NCBI RefSeq assembly: GCF_013001025.1
Contig: NZ_CP053024.1
Location: 1-57,270 of the forward strand
DNA from: Sphingobium yanoikuyae
GTDB taxonomy: Bacteria > Pseudomonadota > Alphaproteobacteria > Sphingomonadales > Sphingomonadaceae
Length of the DNA: 57,270 bases
Direction of reading: 5' to 3'
In this document: positions 40,019 through 49,142 of the stretch, piece by piece
Numbering within the stretch: the stretch's first letter is position 1
Layout: every line of letters starts with the position of its first letter
Position numbers and translations under genes: made by a program
Notes under the pieces: generated by a model
What the model was told of the DNA's origin: nothing
The model's database searches: none
What the model saw: the letters and a program-made list of their open reading frames with translations, nothing else

Positions 40019-40614
40019 GAATTCTTACCCGTGCCCTGGAATTTGGCCATCGTCGCCTGACCTTCCGCGCTTATCCCATCACGCTGAATGATGCGCAGGA
40101 CCGTCAGCCATATGATCTTCATGTCCAGCAGCAGGCTGCGATGATCGACATACCAAATGTCGAGCGCGAATTTATCGTCCCACGAAAGCGCATTACGCCC
40201 GTTGACCTGTGCCCATCCCGTCAAGCCGGGACGGACGTCATTGCGCCTTGCCTGCTCCGCATTGTAGCGCGGCAGATATTCCATCAGCAGCGGGCGCGGC
40301 CCGACCAGGCTCATCTCGCCCTTGAGCACATTCCATAGACCGGGAAGCTCATCTATGCTGGTCGAACGCAACAGACGTCCAAGATCTGTCAGACGTTCAG
40401 CGTCGGACAAAGGCTGACCGTCGGCATCGCAGGCATCGAGCATGCTGCGGAACTTATACATCCGAAAGGGGCTGCCCCCCAGACCGGGGCGTTCCTGCAC
40501 GAAAAGCACGGGCGCCCCCATGCGTCGGCGGATCGCAATTCCCGCGACAAGCATCACCGGCGACAGCAGCACCAGTCCGGCAAGAGAGCCTGCAATGTCG
40601 ATCAGTCGTTTCAT
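40015..40614 (-). CDS. PglC-like phosphoglycosyl transferase (initiating enzyme)
   Basis: A 199-residue monotopic sugar transferase that moves a phospho-sugar from a UDP-sugar to undecaprenyl phosphate and so starts each repeat unit. It has the re-entrant membrane helix IAGSLAGLVLLSPVMLVAGI, then VLFVQERPGLGGSPFRMYKF, SIDELPGLWNVLKGEMSLVG (the catalytic Asp-Glu pair), PRPLLMEYLPRYN and GLTGWAQVNGRNALSWDDKF. The short form without extra membrane helices matches PglC, which uses UDP-diacetylbacillosamine. The neighbouring acetyltransferase and aminotransferase support that donor. Confidence 0.92.
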   Translation of the reverse strand: MKRLIDIAGSLAGLVLLSPVMLVAGIAIRRRMGAPVLFVQERPGLGGSPFRMYKFRSMLDACDADGQPLSDAERLTDLGRLLRSTSIDELPGLWNVLKGEMSLVGPRPLLMEYLPRYNAEQARRNDVRPGLTGWAQVNGRNALSWDDKFALDIWYVDHRSLLLDMKIIWLTVLRIIQRDGISAEGQATMAKFQGTGKNS

Positions 40615-40683
40615 CTATTGCCTTGTTTCTTGGCGGCGCGCGCCGGACGCAGCCAGATTGCAGCCTGCAAAGCTCGATGCCCG

Positions 40684-41802
40684 TTAAAGGCCCATGAAGT
40701 CCAGCAGCTTTCGATTCTGGACATGCACGTCGAACCGTTCCTCCGCCAGCCTGCGGCTTTCCAGCCCCATCGGCACAATGCTGTCCGGATGATCGAGGAA
40801 ATGACGCATGGCCTGTGCCAGACGCGCCGAATTGCGGACCGGAACGAGGAACCCGTTCTTTCCTTCCACCACCGTTTCCCGACATCCTGGAACATCGGTC
40901 GTGACCACCGGCAGGCCGATCGCCATCGCTTCCTGCGTGCTGCGCGGAACGCCCTCCCGATAAGAGGGCAGGACGAAAACGCTCGCCTGCGCCAGCCAGG
41001 GACGTACCGGCACATGTCCCGACCATTCGATCACCCCGGCATCGACCCATGACCGCACCTCGGCCAAGGGTATGGCGGTGGGATTTTCGTCATGTCCCCC
41101 CACCAGCAGGAAGCGCGCCCGCGGATAATGCGGGCGCAATGCCTTTGCCGCCTCTACATATTCCTCCACGCCCTTGTCGCGCAGCAGCCGTCCGACCATG
41201 ATGAAAGTGATCGATGTCTGAGCGAGAGGGGGAGTATAGTTCCATTCGTCCAAATCAAGGCCAGTGCCTCCCAAAAGCACGGCCCGTAATGGAGACACCA
41301 ACCCCCGTTCGATGAACTCGGCACGATCATCGGGATTAAAGAATATAGTCTTGTTTGCCTTGGATAGCGCAAAGCCGTAGAGCGCTGACACACCCCGCTG
41401 CAACAGAGCCTTGCGCATACGAAGCCTTGCCTTATTGATAAAGACAAAACCTAGGCCCGTTATCATCGCATATCGACGCGGTACCCCCGCGAGCCACGCC
41501 GCCATCGTACCGTAAATTACCGGCTTTATATTATAACCAAACACCACATCAGGCCGATACTGGCGGAACAAGAGACGCAATTGCGCCATCGATGTAATAT
41601 CACGCAAAGGATTTAGGCCTGTTCGCTGCAAATCGAAATCGACCGGGACTATGCCGCGATCGCGCAACCATGCGCGCGTCGCGTCGTCATGATCGGGGGC
41701 AAAGGCCAATACCTTGTGGCCTCTGCGCACCATTTCGATGAGCAGCGGTCCACGGAAATTAAGCAATGAAGATGCGAAATTGGAAATCACTGAAATTTTC
41801 AT
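40684..41802 (-). CDS. GT4-family glycosyltransferase (PglA-like)
   Basis: A 372-residue GT-B enzyme. The N-terminal acceptor domain includes GPLLIEMVRRGHKVLAFAPD and RPDVVFGYNIKPVIYGTMAA. The C-terminal nucleotide-sugar domain has ITFIMVGRLLRDKGVEEYVE, FVLPSYREGVPRSTQEAMAI (EX7E motif) and VVTTDVPGCRETVVEGKNGF. It resembles PglA, which adds the second sugar to undecaprenyl-linked diacetylbacillosamine, and is encoded 69 bp upstream of the PglC-like gene. Donor and linkage are unproven. Confidence 0.88.
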   Translation of the reverse strand: MKISVISNFASSLLNFRGPLLIEMVRRGHKVLAFAPDHDDATRAWLRDRGIVPVDFDLQRTGLNPLRDITSMAQLRLLFRQYRPDVVFGYNIKPVIYGTMAAWLAGVPRRYAMITGLGFVFINKARLRMRKALLQRGVSALYGFALSKANKTIFFNPDDRAEFIERGLVSPLRAVLLGGTGLDLDEWNYTPPLAQTSITFIMVGRLLRDKGVEEYVEAAKALRPHYPRARFLLVGGHDENPTAIPLAEVRSWVDAGVIEWSGHVPVRPWLAQASVFVLPSYREGVPRSTQEAMAIGLPVVTTDVPGCRETVVEGKNGFLVPVRNSARLAQAMRHFLDHPDSIVPMGLESRRLAEERFDVHVQNRKLLDFMGL

Positions 41803-41840
41803 ATTTCACTCAGTCCAGGATGAAAGTTGACACACCTGTC

Positions 41841-42971
41841 CTACACCCCCCAGATCGCACGATAACTCCTGACCATCCGGTCTATGGAAAACTGCTGTTC
41901 CACTCTTGCCCGTGCGGAGGCTTTTCTGCTGTTCCAGTCCTGCGCATCGACTTTTTGAAGCGCGTGGGAGATCGCTTCTGCCAATGCAACGGAATCCTGA
42001 GCGGGAACGACCCAGCCCGTATCTCCGACGATAACCGCCGCGTCCCCGACATCCGTAGTAACGCAGGGCGTTCCACAGGCCATGGCTTCGGCCAGCACAT
42101 TGGGGAAAGCCTCGCTGGCGGACGACATGATATGAAGGTCCAGCGCACTCATCACCGCCGGGATATCGTTGCGTTGTCCCAGCAGGTAAATCTGGTCGCT
42201 CAAGCCCAGTCCAGCGATCAGCGATAACAGCGCGACATTGCCTTCGTCCATCCCGGTGCCGATCAGCAGGCATGCCGGGGCCTGACCCTGTTCCTTCAAA
42301 AGCGCGAGCGCCTGAAGCAGATTGCCATGATCCTTCAGCGGATCATAGCGGGCGACGAAGCCGATCACCTGTTGGTCCTGCGCCAGTCCCAGTTCCGACC
42401 GGACGGCCGCGCGCGCATCGGGATCAGGACGAAATCTTTCCAGATCATATCCATTGGGGACGACATGCAGGCGCTTTGCATCATAGCCGAACGCGGCATG
42501 AACATCCGCAGCCTTTTGGGCGCAACTGATTATGTTTCTAGGCAACAAACGGGAGAACCACGCACAGAGGCGCGCTACCGCCAACGTGTGGTGGGAGGTT
42601 CCGGAACTTGCGAGATCGGAATGGTGGATGCCCCATATAATGTTGTTCTGGCCAGCAAAACGTGCCGCTAAGCCGCCCAAAAGATTGGAATGGTACATCC
42701 AAGTTTGCACCGCTTGCGGTTTGATGTGGCGAATGGTCCGCCATAATATCCAGAGGCCAGATAGCCTCACGCGCCCCCGAGGCATATCAAGGGCAGTGAC
42801 TGAAATCCCAAGTTGCTTGAGCAATGGGCCGTATTTCCCAGCCCCGGTTAGCGAAATGACATTATGGATATCCTCCGGATCATTCACGCATAGCCGAAAC
42901 AAGGCAGCTTCAGCGCCACCATCATTGAGTCCAGTGATAATGTGGACAATAATTTTTGAAGAAACGGCCAA
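41841..42971 (-). CDS. GT4-family glycosyltransferase
   Basis: A 376-residue GT-B glycosyltransferase. HIITGLNDGGAEAALFRLCV is the N-terminal loop, AVQTWMYHSNLLGGLAARFA follows, and the C-terminal domain has DQQVIGFVARYDPLKDHGNL, IMSSASEAFPNVLAEAMACG (EX7E) and CVTTDVGDAAVIVGDTGWVV. It starts with TTG at 42971 in AT-rich DNA at the junction with the wzy gene; no ATG alternative is in frame nearby. The first codons are AT-rich while the rest is GC-rich, so its 5' end may have been replaced at the join. Substrates are unknown. Confidence 0.88.
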   Translation of the reverse strand: MAVSSKIIVHIITGLNDGGAEAALFRLCVNDPEDIHNVISLTGAGKYGPLLKQLGISVTALDMPRGRVRLSGLWILWRTIRHIKPQAVQTWMYHSNLLGGLAARFAGQNNIIWGIHHSDLASSGTSHHTLAVARLCAWFSRLLPRNIISCAQKAADVHAAFGYDAKRLHVVPNGYDLERFRPDPDARAAVRSELGLAQDQQVIGFVARYDPLKDHGNLLQALALLKEQGQAPACLLIGTGMDEGNVALLSLIAGLGLSDQIYLLGQRNDIPAVMSALDLHIMSSASEAFPNVLAEAMACGTPCVTTDVGDAAVIVGDTGWVVPAQDSVALAEAISHALQKVDAQDWNSRKASARARVEQQFSIDRMVRSYRAIWGV

Positions 42972-43013
42972 ATTATTATTACCAATAAAATTGATGGATA
43001 AATATATTAAAAT

Positions 43014-44312
43014 CTAAATTCTAAAAAATCTAACTTTAATATATATATATCTAATAATTATTATAAATATAAACCCAAAATTAGTGGATATAATGTGTTT
43101 AGGATGAGAATAAAATATAATAAATGGACATATTCTAAATAATATATACGATGTAAAAATTATTCTCATTCCTTTTTCTTGAAAAGAATTGGCAAGTGCA
43201 TATGATAATTTAATTATATATCCTATAATTATACTGTAGAAAAACACACCTAATATATGCAACTGCATAAATCCAAACGTTATCATATCTGTAGGTATGC
43301 CGGCTGTATTTCCTCCCACTCCCTTCGCGGAACCCATAACAATAATTGTATTTCTAACTTCTGCCCCAATGAGCCATTCACTAGTGAGACTGGAAGGCAG
43401 AAGATAAAGGGGACTTAGGGCGACTTCAACGAACGAGTAAAAGTGAAAACCTTGCTCTAATTGAGCAAAGAATGAAACAAATGGAAATGAAAATTCGTTT
43501 AAAACATAGCTCGAGATATTATTGGACGATTTTAAATCAAGCCACCAGCTAAGGTTGTATATTGCAATTATACCGAAGAAAATGACGAAAAAATATCCAA
43601 AAATCCAAGATGTGTATTTTCTTCTCGTCATAACCATAGGGGCAGCCAGTACAACTGCGAGAAGGCTTATCATCGCAATCCGGCCGGCAGCTGCGTACAA
43701 AACATAGCACGAAAAGAGCAGAGCAATTGCAAATCCGGCAATGTTTAAAAAGTTTGTTCTCCCAGAGATAATTAATCCGATAAATCCCAAGCATGAAACT
43801 ATAGAAAGATTAGAAAATGGAGAAAGAAAAGAAAATCTACTTCTTTCAAAGGAATCAAACATCCCAGCTCTTATTAATCTGTTATAATCAAAATATCCTA
43901 CAAATCCTCCATAATCTATAGTATACAAATACTGTGATAGAAATGATACTATAAGAATCAATAAAAGATATTTAGATATACTGTTATGATTTATATTATA
44001 AAAATAATATAACGACGACTTTATTGGATTAATTTTCCATCCTATTTGTATACCAATAAGCGCAATAGTTGCACTAATAGTATGAATATATACATTATTT
44101 ATATTAGACCTTACAAAGCCATAGCCAACGAACAATCCGTAATTGTCTTCATTGGTAACGATTGGAATTATTAACCCGAATACTAAACCCATAGTCAATA
44201 TGGATATGTCGATTGGTTCAAAAATCTTATAATGGTTACATCGAAATACAACCACAGATAGGCAAAGTAAAAAGAAAAAAGCTCCTAAAATACCACTTAA
44301 AGTGTAGTACAT
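43014..44312 (-). CDS. AT-rich Wzy-like polysaccharide polymerase
   Basis: A 432-residue integral membrane protein with about 11-12 predicted membrane helices (GILGAFFFLLCLSVVVF, YLLLILIVSFLSQYLY, GFAIALLFSCYVLYAAAGRI) and a large periplasmic loop with SSLTSEWLIGAEVRN and GGNTAGIPTDMITFGFMQLH. The layout and locus position fit a repeat-unit polymerase (Wzy, EpsG or oligosaccharide repeat unit polymerase type); these diverge too far for motif proof. Base composition is far lower in GC than all neighbours (some 60-bp lines below 20 percent GC), a strong sign of transfer from a low-GC donor. The frame is intact. Confidence 0.8.
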   Translation of the reverse strand: MYYTLSGILGAFFFLLCLSVVVFRCNHYKIFEPIDISILTMGLVFGLIIPIVTNEDNYGLFVGYGFVRSNINNVYIHTISATIALIGIQIGWKINPIKSSLYYFYNINHNSISKYLLLILIVSFLSQYLYTIDYGGFVGYFDYNRLIRAGMFDSFERSRFSFLSPFSNLSIVSCLGFIGLIISGRTNFLNIAGFAIALLFSCYVLYAAAGRIAMISLLAVVLAAPMVMTRRKYTSWIFGYFFVIFFGIIAIYNLSWWLDLKSSNNISSYVLNEFSFPFVSFFAQLEQGFHFYSFVEVALSPLYLLPSSLTSEWLIGAEVRNTIIVMGSAKGVGGNTAGIPTDMITFGFMQLHILGVFFYSIIIGYIIKLSYALANSFQEKGMRIIFTSYILFRICPFIIFYSHPKHIISTNFGFIFIIIIRYIYIKVRFFRI

Positions 44313-44345
44313 ATAACTTCCAATAAAAATGCATAGCTAAGCTAT

Positions 44346-45461
44346 TTAGGAGTAGTTTATAAAAGCACGATCTAGAATTAATCTATATTGATTAATTGAC
44401 TTGTCTAACCGAAAATCATTAGCTCGGCTTAGCACATTGGGTGGGCGTATGTCATCATCCAGCGCCTCGATCATTGCTCTAGCCAATTCAGGAGCATCCC
44501 CGACTGGAACGAGGCGTCCCCATTTTCCGCCTTCCAGAATCTCATTCGGTCCCGTTCGACAATCGGTGCTGACGATTTTCGCACCGCAGGCCATGGCCTC
44601 CAGCAACGCACCCGGCAGACCTTCCCAGGCCGACGACATGACATAAAGGTCGCATCGGGCCATCCAGGCGAAGGGATTTTCCTGGAATCCGGCAAAAATG
44701 ACATCATGACCTATGCCCAATTCCTGCGCCATGCGTTCCAGACGTTCCCTCTCCTCGCCCTCGCCCAGTATGAGCAATCGCATATCCTTCCGGGATCTGG
44801 CGATGGCAAATGCCTTGAGCAGCGTCGGATAATCCTTTGCCCTGGTAAGCCTGCCTGCTGCAACGATTAACGGCACATTCCGCTCGCCGATCAATTCCGA
44901 ATTGACCGGTTCCTGCGATCTGCGTTTGATATACTCCACATCCAGCGGGTTATAGATGGTACAAATCTGCTCTGGCCTTGCGCCGACCAGCGATGCAATC
45001 TGTTCCTGCATCCCTTTGGATACGCAGACGATCTTGTCAGCCCTCTTGTACAGAAACTTCCTCAAGAGGTGGACCATATAGGATTTCGCGTCGGAAAAGG
45101 CTGAACTTGTGTGTTCGACGACGATGGATTTTGCTCGCGAGTGGGCAATTTTGATCGCCATCAAGGCTGCAATATTGGCATGGGCCATTGCCGATATGAC
45201 AGCGTCCGGTTTCTCCCTTTTTAAGTACGCCGCAAATGCACCAATGCTGGCAAAAACCCTTTTCTTTTCTAGATCGACAATTTTTACTTGAGCAGAGACC
45301 TTGTCTCGATATGGCCCTTGCGCACTCGGCAGGACCAGGTCCACCCGATGCCCCCGCGCCGCAAAGCCATTGGCCAGCATCACCGTCACGCGCTCTGCTC
45401 CGCCACCGCCCAGGGAAGGCAAATATATCGCAATATGCTTTGCTGAGATCAGATCATTCAT
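44346..45461 (-). CDS. GT4-family glycosyltransferase
   Basis: A 371-residue GT-B enzyme: IAIYLPSLGGGGAERVTVML, ANIAALMAIKIAHSRAKSIV, PLIVAAGRLTRAKDYPTLLK, LYVMSSAWEGLPGALLEAMA (EX7E) and IVSTDCRTGPNEILEGGKWG. The motif 'GGAER' and the second half are typical of GT4 enzymes that add internal sugars of a repeat unit. It overlaps the flippase stop by 8 bp and precedes the AT-rich polymerase gene by 33 bp. Substrate is not predictable. Confidence 0.9.
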   Translation of the reverse strand: MNDLISAKHIAIYLPSLGGGGAERVTVMLANGFAARGHRVDLVLPSAQGPYRDKVSAQVKIVDLEKKRVFASIGAFAAYLKREKPDAVISAMAHANIAALMAIKIAHSRAKSIVVEHTSSAFSDAKSYMVHLLRKFLYKRADKIVCVSKGMQEQIASLVGARPEQICTIYNPLDVEYIKRRSQEPVNSELIGERNVPLIVAAGRLTRAKDYPTLLKAFAIARSRKDMRLLILGEGEERERLERMAQELGIGHDVIFAGFQENPFAWMARCDLYVMSSAWEGLPGALLEAMACGAKIVSTDCRTGPNEILEGGKWGRLVPVGDAPELARAMIEALDDDIRPPNVLSRANDFRLDKSINQYRLILDRAFINYS

Positions 45462-46767
45462 GGAGCGTCATCTTTCTATCGTGACGATGAATGGCGAAGA
45501 GATAGACAAAAATTTGTAGCCCATATAGCGCCGCTGTAACGATGGAATAGCAGGCAACCGCCCCCAAAGCGCTATGCCAAACCGTGTAGCCGAAATACAT
45601 TCCGAGGCAGCCAAACAGCAAAATCAGGCTGTTGAAAACCAGATGAAGGCGATTCTTGCCGATCACCGGCAAGGCGCGAACGCTGGGGATATTGGCGAGC
45701 ATACCGACGACCCACAGCGCCATCCATTGCGCAAAGTCTCCGGCCATGCGCCATGGCTCGCCAAAGACAAAAGCAAAGAGGGTTGGAAAAAATATGGCCG
45801 CCGCTGCGGTGGCGCCGGCAGGTAGCAGTAATTGCGCAAGCGTGGCCTTGAGCACGAACGGGAATATCGGCGTTTGCTCCCGGGCGATCGTTGCGATACG
45901 TCCATAGAGGACATTGCCGATCGCGGTCCCGACAAACCCCAGCGGCAGGCTCACCACGCTGCGCGCCAGGACATATATTCCTGTCGCCGCAGGGGAAAAC
46001 AGGATCGTCAACAGGAACACCGGCACGGTTTGCGCTGCCGCGCTGATAAGGTCCGCAGGCATGCGGTACAGCGGAAAATCACCGTATTTGATCAACAGCG
46101 CGCGAGAGGGAAGAGTTTCCTCATGGTCAGTCGTTCGGGAACCGAGATGGCGTTTGATGCCAAGTCTCAACAATAGCGCCTGCATCCCGTAGGAGACGGT
46201 CGTCACACTTACCAGGATAAAGGCAGCCGGTTGGACCAAGCCACCCGCCACTCTGGCTGAATTCACCAGAAATGCCTGTAATGCAGCCACCACCCCCGCG
46301 AGGCGAAACGCCCCAAGCCGAACAGTCCAAAAATCAGCAATGTCCTGCACGGCTACAAGGAACAACGCGGCGGGCAGGAACCATATGAGGTTTCCCAGTT
46401 GTTCGACCTTCAGCAGCTTTTCGAGTGGTGCTTGAAAGACAAGAAGGCCTAGCACCACTATGAAAGAGACGCCGGCCGCCACAATAAAGCACAGTCGCGT
46501 GATCCCGCGTGCCTCCCCATCAGAGGCGGCTACGACAATGGCCATGGGGTAACGCAACGCGGACACAGGCCACAAGACGCTGATCAAGCCGAGAAATATT
46601 CCCTGCACCCCAAAGATTTCGGGGCTGTAGATACGGGTGATCAGTGGTGCGAAAGCGAGGATCACCATTTGGGCAATCGTGGTTCCGCCGACCATCGCCG
46701 CTAGGTTGCGCGTCAACAACGATGATCGCATCGCCCGCAGACGCATTCCGCCGCGAAGGAGTGTCAT
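45454..46767 (-). CDS. Wzx-like oligosaccharide flippase
   Basis: A 437-residue polytopic protein of the MOP/polysaccharide-transport superfamily with about 12-14 membrane helices: NLAAMVGGTTIAQMVILAFA, PLITRIYSPEIFGVQGIFLG (characteristic first loop), ALRYPMAIVVAASDGEARGI, GIYVLARSVVSLPLGFVGTA and LLPAGATAAAAIFFPTLFAF. It moves undecaprenyl-linked repeat units to the periplasmic side for polymerisation. It is encoded between the sugar dehydrogenase (3 bp away) and a glycosyltransferase. Confidence 0.9.
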   Translation of the reverse strand: MTLLRGGMRLRAMRSSLLTRNLAAMVGGTTIAQMVILAFAPLITRIYSPEIFGVQGIFLGLISVLWPVSALRYPMAIVVAASDGEARGITRLCFIVAAGVSFIVVLGLLVFQAPLEKLLKVEQLGNLIWFLPAALFLVAVQDIADFWTVRLGAFRLAGVVAALQAFLVNSARVAGGLVQPAAFILVSVTTVSYGMQALLLRLGIKRHLGSRTTDHEETLPSRALLIKYGDFPLYRMPADLISAAAQTVPVFLLTILFSPAATGIYVLARSVVSLPLGFVGTAIGNVLYGRIATIAREQTPIFPFVLKATLAQLLLPAGATAAAAIFFPTLFAFVFGEPWRMAGDFAQWMALWVVGMLANIPSVRALPVIGKNRLHLVFNSLILLFGCLGMYFGYTVWHSALGAVACYSIVTAALYGLQIFVYLFAIHRHDRKMTLHE

Positions 46768-46770
46768 GAC

Positions 46771-48069
46771 TTAAAGTCTCAAATCGCTTTCAGCTATGGA
46801 AAGGGCATTTTTCAAATCATAAAGAACATGTGCAGTCTTGCCATAAGACCGAATCTGCTTGGCTCCCATCCGGCTGAACTCTTCATGCGCAACCGCGAGA
46901 ATGATGCCGTCGTACGCTCCGGCTTCCGGTGCGTCGATCAGATCGACCTCATATTCGTGTCGCGCCTCTCCAGCATTGGCCCACGGATCGTGAATATCTA
47001 CGACAACCCCGTAATCCTGCAATTCGGCCACAACATCGACGACCTTCGTGTTGCGGATATCCGGACAGTTTTCCTTGAAGGTCAAACCCATCACCAACAC
47101 GCGCGCACCATTGACTTGGATCCGCCGCTTCAGCATCGCCTTGACGAGTTGCTCGGCGACATAGGCGCCCATACCGTCATTGAGGCGACGTCCGGCCAAA
47201 ATGATCTCAGGCCGATAGCCGATCGCCTCTGCCTTATGCGTCAGATAATAGGGATCGACACCGATACAGTGACCGCCGACCAAGCCGGGCCGGAAAGGTA
47301 GGAAGTTCCATTTCGTTCCTGCCGCCTTTAACACCGCTTCGGTATCAATACCCATGCGGTTGAAGATGATTGCTAGTTCGTTGATCAGTGCGATGTTAAG
47401 GTCGCGCTGGGTGTTTTCGATGACCTTAGCAGCTTCGGCGACGCGAATTGTTTCTGCCTTGTAGGTGCCAGCAGTGATGATCGAGGCATAGAGGTTATCG
47501 ACCAGCGTGGCGATTTCTGGCGTCGATCCCGATGTCACCTTGCAGATCGTTGGCAGGCGATGCTCCTTGTCGCCCGGGTTGATCCGCTCAGGGCTGTAGC
47601 CACAGAAGAAGTCGCGATTATAGGTCAGGCCCGACAGGCGTTCGAGCACCGGAACGCAATCTTCTTCGGTCGCGCCGGGATAAACGGTCGATTCATAGAC
47701 AACGATGTCGCCTTGCTTGAGCACCTTGCCGACCGTTTCCGATGCCTTGATCAGTGGTGTCAGATCAGGCCGCCGATGCGCGTCGATAGGTGTCGGCACC
47801 GTCACGATATAGAGATTGCATTGGGCCAGATCGTCAGAATCAGTCGAGAAGCTTAAATGCTTTGCCGCAGCAAGCTCTTCTACATCCGTTTCCAGCGTTG
47901 CATCCTCGCCTCGGCGGAGCGCGTCAATCCGCGACTGGCTGATATCGAAACCCGTCACATCGCGAATGCGACCGAATTCGACGGCGAGTGGTAGCCCGAC
48001 ATAGCCAAGACCCACGACGGCGATCTTAAGGTCGTCGAGCGAAGGCGTCGCAATATCTGTGCTGCTCAT
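46771..48069 (-). CDS. Nucleotide-sugar dehydrogenase (TviB/WbpO-like)
   Basis: A 432-residue NAD-dependent 6-dehydrogenase. The N-terminal Rossmann motif is [40 protein letters not shown] and [20 protein letters not shown] follow; the catalytic Cys is in [20 protein letters not shown]; and the C-terminal domain has [20 protein letters not shown]. The 'INPGDKEH' stretch fits the UDP-HexNAc dehydrogenase branch (TviB, WbpO, forming UDP-GlcNAcA or GalNAcA) more than UDP-glucose dehydrogenases. The start at 48069 is chosen because it follows the epimerase stop by 1 bp. It supplies an acidic sugar. Confidence 0.88.
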   Translation of the reverse strand: MSSTDIATPSLDDLKIAVVGLGYVGLPLAVEFGRIRDVTGFDISQSRIDALRRGEDATLETDVEELAAAKHLSFSTDSDDLAQCNLYIVTVPTPIDAHRRPDLTPLIKASETVGKVLKQGDIVVYESTVYPGATEEDCVPVLERLSGLTYNRDFFCGYSPERINPGDKEHRLPTICKVTSGSTPEIATLVDNLYASIITAGTYKAETIRVAEAAKVIENTQRDLNIALINELAIIFNRMGIDTEAVLKAAGTKWNFLPFRPGLVGGHCIGVDPYYLTHKAEAIGYRPEIILAGRRLNDGMGAYVAEQLVKAMLKRRIQVNGARVLVMGLTFKENCPDIRNTKVVDVVAELQDYGVVVDIHDPWANAGEARHEYEVDLIDAPEAGAYDGIILAVAHEEFSRMGAKQIRSYGKTAHVLYDLKNALSIAESDLRL

Positions 48070-48070
48070 G

Positions 48071-49105
48071 TCATTTCCCCGAATATTCACGAAACCAAGC
48101 GACGAAATTGGCGATGCCGTCACGAAAGTCGGTCGCCGGACGGTAGCCGGTCAGTCGTTCGAGCAGCGAGGCATCGGCCCAGGTGGCGGGAACGTCACCC
48201 GTCTGCATCGGCATGTAATTGCGGATCGCCTTCATCCCCAAGCTCGCTTCGATCGCGTCGATGAAGTCGAGCAGGCGCACCTTGTCGTTATTGCCGATAT
48301 TGACGATGCGGAACGGCGCGACGGGGCTAAGCGAGTCTCCAGCCACGATGTCGGCGCGCGATGCCGACCGCTCGGGTGCTGCGTCGATCAATAGGCGGAT
48401 CGCACGGACTAGATCGTCGACATAGGTAAAGTCGCGATACATGTCGCCATTATTGTAGATGTCGATCGGGCGGCCATCGAGCATCGCATCGACGAACTTG
48501 TAAAGCGCAAGATCGGGCCGGCCCCAAGGGCCGTAGACCGTGAAGAAGCGGAACATGGTCGTGGGCAGATCGTAAAGATGCGCATAAGAATGCGCCATCG
48601 ATTCATTGGCCTTTTTCGTTGCCGCATAGATGGTGAGCTGGGTGTCAGCCTTTTCGGTCTCAGTGAAGGGCATGTCTTCATTCGCGCCATAGACCGAGGA
48701 GGTCGAGGCCATCAGCAGATGCTGCACCGCGTTTCGACGCGCCGCTTCCATGACGTTGAACGTGCCGATGACATTGCTGTCGAGATAGGCACGCGGGTTT
48801 TCAAGGCTGTAGCGCACGCCCGCCTGTGCGGCGAAATGAACGATGACGTCGGGCTTGAAGGCATCGATCGTCGCATCGAGCAGCTTCTGGTCCTCGAGCA
48901 TTCCCTCGGTCGCGGTGAAATTAGGACTTTCGTCAAGATGCGCATGTCGGGAGCGCTTGAGATTGACGTCATAATAGTCGGTCATCCCGTCATAACCGGC
49001 CACGACGAACCCTTCGGCAAGCAGAAGCTTGGAAAGATGGAAGCCGATAAACCCCGCTGTCCCGGTGACGAAGATACGTTTCAGGTTAGCCGTGCTCTCT
49101 GGCAT
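48071..49105 (-). CDS. UDP-uronate 4-epimerase-like SDR enzyme
   Basis: A 344-residue extended SDR. Glycine motif [20 protein letters not shown], then [20 protein letters not shown] (typical of UDP-glucuronate 4-epimerases such as CapI/LpsL), [20 protein letters not shown], the catalytic Tyr-x3-Lys in [11 protein letters not shown], and [20 protein letters not shown]. Next to the TviB-like dehydrogenase it probably interconverts gluco- and galacto-configured uronic acids (a TviC-like role with HexNAcA is possible). The frame is intact, 37 bp after the dehydratase gene. Confidence 0.87.
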   Translation of the reverse strand: MPESTANLKRIFVTGTAGFIGFHLSKLLLAEGFVVAGYDGMTDYYDVNLKRSRHAHLDESPNFTATEGMLEDQKLLDATIDAFKPDVIVHFAAQAGVRYSLENPRAYLDSNVIGTFNVMEAARRNAVQHLLMASTSSVYGANEDMPFTETEKADTQLTIYAATKKANESMAHSYAHLYDLPTTMFRFFTVYGPWGRPDLALYKFVDAMLDGRPIDIYNNGDMYRDFTYVDDLVRAIRLLIDAAPERSASRADIVAGDSLSPVAPFRIVNIGNNDKVRLLDFIDAIEASLGMKAIRNYMPMQTGDVPATWADASLLERLTGYRPATDFRDGIANFVAWFREYSGK

Positions 49106-49142
49106 TGAAAATGGATCCGTTCTCTATGGTAAGATGGATGGA

